A stretch of DNA of 32,343 nt, taken from Kiritimatiellia bacterium (lineage in GTDB: Bacteria; Verrucomicrobiota; Kiritimatiellia; RFP12; UBA1067). Within the stretch, counting starts at the first letter, position 1, and each line of letters begins with the position of its first letter. This document shows positions 29,337-32,343 of this stretch, piece after piece. A program made the position numbers and the translations under genes. The DNA lies in NCBI GenBank assembly GCA_017403825.1, contig JAFRDO010000035.1:1-32343 (forward strand). Direction: 5' to 3'. A model generated the notes under the pieces. That model made no database searches. It saw only the letters and a list, made by a program, of their open reading frames with translations, and had not been told where the DNA came from.

Positions 29337-30377
29337 ATGGACGCATCGAGGCGCGAGTTCATTTCCGCCGCCGCGCTGGCGGTGCCGGGGGCGGCGCTTG
29401 CCGCGGCTGGTTCCCAGCGGCAGGCCCGTCCGCTCAAGGTCTGCGTGTTCGCCGACATCCACTACCAGCCCGGCGTCTACGTGAACGATACGCCGGAGTT
29501 CCTGGAGAAGATCCTCGCCCGAGCCGAACGCGAGAGGTGCGACATGGTGATTCACCTCGGCGACTTCGTGCACAACGTCCTCAAGGCACCGGAGAAGGCG
29601 TACGTCAAGATGTACAACGAAAGCCGCGTGCCGTCGTACCATTGCCTCGGCAACCACGATTCGGACGACTGCCCTTACGCGGCGACGCTTGAGGCGTACC
29701 GCATGAAGAGGGGCCATTACTCGTTCGACAAGGGCGGCTTCAGGTTCGTCGTCTGCGACCCGAACCACTACTGCGAGACGCCGGGCCAGTACATTCACTT
29801 CGACCACGGCAACTACCACCGCCGCTCCAAGACGGCGACCGTGAACTGGATTCCGCCCGAGCAGCTGGAGTGGATGCGCTCGGTGATCGTCGGCTCGCCA
29901 AGGCCGTGCGTCGTGCTGTCGCACCAGAGCTTCGAGCGCGCGCCTAACGGCGGCAACGTCTTGAACAAGGATGACGTGCAGGCGATCTTCCGCGAAGCGA
30001 ACGCCAGGAGGCCGGGAACGGTGCGGCTCGTGATGAACGGCCACCTGCACATGGACAACCTGCGCATACTCGACAACATCCTCTACTGGGACGTCAACTC
30101 CGCGAGCAACCAGTGGTATGCGAAGACGCACGACAAGTTCCCGGCCGAATACTGCAGGACTCACGACCGCGCCAGCCACAACGTCGGCTGGACGAAACCG
30201 CTTTCCGGAATACTGACGCTGTGGCCGAACGGGCGCATCAGGATCGAGGGCTCGAAGGCCGACTATCTCTTCGGCGTCACGCCAAAGGCCGCCGGACTCC
30301 CGGAGTTCGACTCTCACGGGCGCTACACCGGTCCGGTGATCCGCTCCACCGACATGCAGTTCGTCTACGGCACGTAG
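29337..30377 (+). CDS. Tat-exported calcineurin-like metallophosphoesterase
   Basis: The 346-residue protein has a twin-arginine signal (SRREFISAAALAVPG) and a complete metal site: Asp40/His42 in FADIHY, Asp76 in HLGDFVH, Asn106-His107-Asp108 in GNHD, His196 in LSHQSFE, and GHLH 235-238. It should hydrolyse phosphate mono- or diesters in the periplasm. ATG 29337 is chosen because GAGGGAG (29324-29330) lies six bases upstream; a GTG at 29322 overlapping the previous stop is the alternative. It shares fold and export route with the phosphatase at 13119 but not its GDPD-like tail. It is the last gene of the GH92 transcription unit, which suggests that phosphate is released from the same substrate. 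Confidence 0.92.
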   Translation: MDASRREFISAAALAVPGAALAAAGSQRQARPLKVCVFADIHYQPGVYVNDTPEFLEKILARAERERCDMVIHLGDFVHNVLKAPEKAYVKMYNESRVPSYHCLGNHDSDDCPYAATLEAYRMKRGHYSFDKGGFRFVVCDPNHYCETPGQYIHFDHGNYHRRSKTATVNWIPPEQLEWMRSVIVGSPRPCVVLSHQSFERAPNGGNVLNKDDVQAIFREANARRPGTVRLVMNGHLHMDNLRILDNILYWDVNSASNQWYAKTHDKFPAEYCRTHDRASHNVGWTKPLSGILTLWPNGRIRIEGSKADYLFGVTPKAAGLPEFDSHGRYTGPVIRSTDMQFVYGT

Positions 30378-30500
30378 GATCTGAACATGGTGCAGACGCG
30401 TGTGAAGTGTCATTAGTTGTGAGGTGTCCTGTTGTGTTCCCGCGGCCGACATGTTATCATATCGGCATGAAGAAGCATCTGATCCGAAGGAGAACCGCAA
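30378..30500. other. Intergenic region, 123 bases
   Basis: This is the longest gap in the window. It holds the promoter at 30432-30460 and a 13-codon upstream ORF. I found no hairpin followed by a T run that would end the preceding transcript. Confidence 0.7.
30432..30460 (+). promoter_or_regulatory. Sigma70-type promoter for the thioesterase-GH2 unit
   Basis: A -35 TTGTGT (30432-30437), exactly 17 bases, and a -10 TATCAT (30455-30460) with an extended TGT just before it. The predicted start of transcription is near 30467, leaving a ~34-base leader before the thioesterase ATG. Confidence 0.65.
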
Positions 30501-30508
30501 ATGGGTGA
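30467..30508 (+). CDS. Possible 13-codon leader ORF overlapping the thioesterase start
   Basis: ATG AAG AAG opens a short basic peptide, MKKHLIRRRTANG, that ends at a TGA overlapping the thioesterase start codon by eight bases. Its ATG coincides with the predicted transcription start, and it contains the AAGGAG ribosome site of the thioesterase. It may be chance; if translated it could modulate access to that site. Confidence 0.3.
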   Translation: MKKHLIRRRTANG

Positions 30509-31271
30509 CGTGCACGGGGTGTATTCATGGGCGGTCAGGACATACGAGTGCGGGCCTGGCGGCGTGGCGACGATGGCGTCCGTCTGCAACTGGCTCCAGG
30601 AAGCGGCGAGCCTGAACGCCGAAACGCTGTCGTTTTCAAAGTCCAATTTCGAGGCCGCCGGCGAAAACATATCGTGGGTGCTGACGCGTCTCAAGGTGCG
30701 GATTTTGCGCTTCCCGAAATGGGAGGAGACGGTGTCGATCCTCACTTTTCCGCGCGGCGGACGGAGGATCGTGGCCTACCGTGATTTCGTCCTGACGGGT
30801 GCAGACGGCGCGGAGCTCGGGTGCGCGACAAGCGAATGGATGCTCATCGACCTCGCGTCGCGCAAGGTCGTCGCGATTCCCGACGGCGTGTTCGCGGCGG
30901 CGAATACGGTCCGGAAACCGGTGTTCGGCGACGAGCCGTTCGCGAAGCTGCGTTGGGACTGCAGCGTGGCGTCTCCGGACGCTCTGTCGTTTCGCGCCAG
31001 GCGCGGCGACATCGACCTGAACGGACACGTAAACAACGTCCACTACGTCGAATGGCTGATGGAAGGTCGTCCCGATGCGGCGGGTCCGTGCCAAGAGCTC
31101 GACATCGTGTTCAAGTCGGAAACGCTTGCGGGCGAAGAGGTGCGTGTCGAATCCGTGGAGACGGAGCCGGGCGTGTTCTTCCATCGCGTCTATGCGCCCG
31201 ACGGACGCGACCATGTCTTGGCGAGAACCTCTTCATTGCATTCGTTTGAGCGCCTCTTAAAAGAAACATGA
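30501..31271 (+). CDS. Acyl-ACP thioesterase (FatA/FatB-like)
   Basis: The enzyme releases free fatty acids from acyl carrier protein in the cytoplasm. The 256 residues form the expected double hot-dog arrangement: N-terminal YSWAVRTYECGPGG and NISWVLTRLKVRILRFPKW, then the C-terminal half with the active-site strand GDIDLNGHVNNVHYVEW (Asp170, Asp172, Asn174, His176, Asn178), a hallmark of bacterial members of this family. AAGGAG (30487-30492) lies eight bases before the ATG. Its stop overlaps the GH2 gene start (ATGA), an unexpected pairing for a lipid enzyme. Confidence 0.9.
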   Translation: MGDVHGVYSWAVRTYECGPGGVATMASVCNWLQEAASLNAETLSFSKSNFEAAGENISWVLTRLKVRILRFPKWEETVSILTFPRGGRRIVAYRDFVLTGADGAELGCATSEWMLIDLASRKVVAIPDGVFAAANTVRKPVFGDEPFAKLRWDCSVASPDALSFRARRGDIDLNGHVNNVHYVEWLMEGRPDAAGPCQELDIVFKSETLAGEEVRVESVETEPGVFFHRVYAPDGRDHVLARTSSLHSFERLLKET

Positions 31272-32343
31272 AGATGAGAAACGAACTGTTTAGTGGAAGG
31301 GCAATCGCTGCCGTTGCGCTGATGGCGTTTGGCGCGGTGGCGGCATCGGGCGTAGCTCTGGCGGCTCGCCCTGTCATGCCGGAACGCCTGGACTTCGGTC
31401 CGTTCGAACTGGCAAGCCCGGTGCGCGAGGCGCGCGTGAAGCTCGGGCCGGATGAGACGCCTGAAGTGCGAAAGGCCGTCGCCGACATGCTTGCCGAGGT
31501 GGAGGCGAAGACGGGCGTCAAGGTGAAATACTCCTCGTGGTCGTCGCCTGTCGCGGGAGACGTGTTCGTCTCGACCCAGCCGTGGGCGGCGAAGGGCGCG
31601 TGGTTCGTGAAGCTAAAGAACAACATCATCGCGATTCACGGTTCCGATTTCGAGGGCACGTTCAAGGCCGTCAATGCGTTTCGCGAGCGGTTCGTCACGC
31701 CGGCGAAGGGACGCAAGGACCTCGCATGGGACGCTATCGACATGAAGGACGGACCGCAGCCTGACGACGTGTTCGAGGCTGAACGCGAACGGGTGTCCGC
31801 GCTCCGCAAGGGCAATCGCGACTGGGAGAACGAGTGCGTCACGGAGATCAACCGCCTGCCCGCCCGCGCAGACGGCTTCCCGCTTGTCCGCGTCGAGGAC
31901 GCGCTTGCGACGGACGAACCGCAGACCCCCTGGGTCAAGTCTCTTGACGGGCGCTGGAAGTTCTGCTGGAACGGCAGCCCGAAGCAGCGTCCGCTAGACT
32001 TCTTCAAGACTGACTTTGACGACTCGGACTGGCTTGAGATCGACGTGCCGTCATGCGTGGAGATGAAGGGGTTCGGTTCCCCCGGCTACGTGAACATCAT
32101 CTATCCGCACAAGAACGATCCGCCGCTCATCGGCGACGAGTACAACCCCGTGTCAAGCTACCGCACCTCATTCACCGTGCCGCCGGAATGGAAGGGGAGG
32201 AGAGTGATCCTGCGGTTCAACGGCGTGTACTCCGCCTATTATGTGTGGGTGAACGGAAAGAAGGTCGGCTACGCAGAGGACAGCTGCCTGCCGTCCGAGT
32301 TCGACATCACCGATTTCCTCCACTCCCCAACCCCCAACCCCCA
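31268..32343 (+). CDS. Secreted GH2 beta-galactosidase-like enzyme, partial (N-terminal 358 codons)
   Basis: The reading frame starts in overlap with the thioesterase stop and is open to the end of the window. A signal peptide (about 1-32, ending ASGVALA) is followed by ~150 residues that resemble the small alpha/beta N-terminal domain of GH20/GH67-type enzymes (KLKNNIIAIHGSDFEGTFKAV). From about 188 comes the GH2 sugar-binding jelly roll: ENECVTEINRLPAR, LDGRWKFCWNGSP, FDDSDWLEIDVPSCVEM, NPVSSYRTSFTVP and RFNGVYSAYYVWVNGKKVGY. This matches LacZ-like beta-galactosidases. The catalytic barrel would be downstream. At the very end the protein departs from the family pattern (DFLHSPTPNP where a DFLxPGxN strand is expected), because of a C-rich repeat. 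Confidence 0.88.
   Translation, partial: MKMRNELFSGRAIAAVALMAFGAVAASGVALAARPVMPERLDFGPFELASPVREARVKLGPDETPEVRKAVADMLAEVEAKTGVKVKYSSWSSPVAGDVFVSTQPWAAKGAWFVKLKNNIIAIHGSDFEGTFKAVNAFRERFVTPAKGRKDLAWDAIDMKDGPQPDDVFEAERERVSALRKGNRDWENECVTEINRLPARADGFPLVRVEDALATDEPQTPWVKSLDGRWKFCWNGSPKQRPLDFFKTDFDDSDWLEIDVPSCVEMKGFGSPGYVNIIYPHKNDPPLIGDEYNPVSSYRTSFTVPPEWKGRRVILRFNGVYSAYYVWVNGKKVGYAEDSCLPSEFDITDFLHSPTPNP
32324..32343 (+). repeat. C-rich heptanucleotide repeat at the window edge
   Basis: The bases read TCCCCAA, CCCCCAA and CCCCCA, nearly three units of period 7 running off the end. It lies in the GH2 reading frame; seven is not a multiple of three, so changes in copy number would shift the frame. Confidence 0.6.

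Overview
The window is GC-rich and almost entirely coding on the + strand, with genes packed so tightly that most starts overlap the preceding stop (ATGA or TAATG) or lie within about 20 bases of it. Large secreted InlB-repeat and beta-helix/autotransporter-strand proteins, a C10 peptidase with a long repeat tail, Tat-exported metallophosphatases, a GH92 enzyme, a GH2 enzyme and a Gram-negative Mla (MCE) system together suggest a gut- or rumen-type Kiritimatiellota/Verrucomicrobiota bacterium. This assignment is an inference from gene content; no rRNA is present.

Layout: (1) 1-~662 is the end of a Clostridia-like polysaccharide deacetylase with a peptidoglycan-binding domain, joined out of frame to the rest, probably an assembly chimera. 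(2) ~663-4211 is a secreted InlB-repeat protein without its N-terminus; its stop overlaps uvrA (4211-7033). (3) A clear sigma70-type promoter (7036-7064) drives a 1663-residue C10 cysteine peptidase (7092-12083), followed closely by recA, a Tat metallophosphatase carrying half a GDPD barrel, and queC (to 15286). (4) A promoter overlapping the queC stop drives mlaE-mlaF-mlaD, a zinc metallopeptidase and a GntR/LacI-type regulator (15320-20257). (5) Right after the regulator lies a perfect 8-2-8 palindrome of AraR-operator type and an extended -10 promoter in front of a GH92-GDPD fusion, a 59-codon small ORF, a 1910-residue secreted beta-helix protein and a second Tat metallophosphatase (20319-30377). 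(6) A third good promoter drives an acyl-ACP thioesterase and the start of a secreted GH2 beta-galactosidase-like enzyme, which runs off the window in a C-rich heptanucleotide repeat.

The most coherent candidate system is block 5: a local regulator with its own operator controls an exported mannosidase fused to a phosphodiesterase, a large surface protein and a phosphoesterase. I read this as a locus for attaching to and degrading a phosphorylated mannose-containing glycan; that role is inference. No tRNA, rRNA, CRISPR array, insertion sequence or convincing intrinsic terminator was seen. No gene-free stretch exceeds 300 bases; the longest is 30378-30500.
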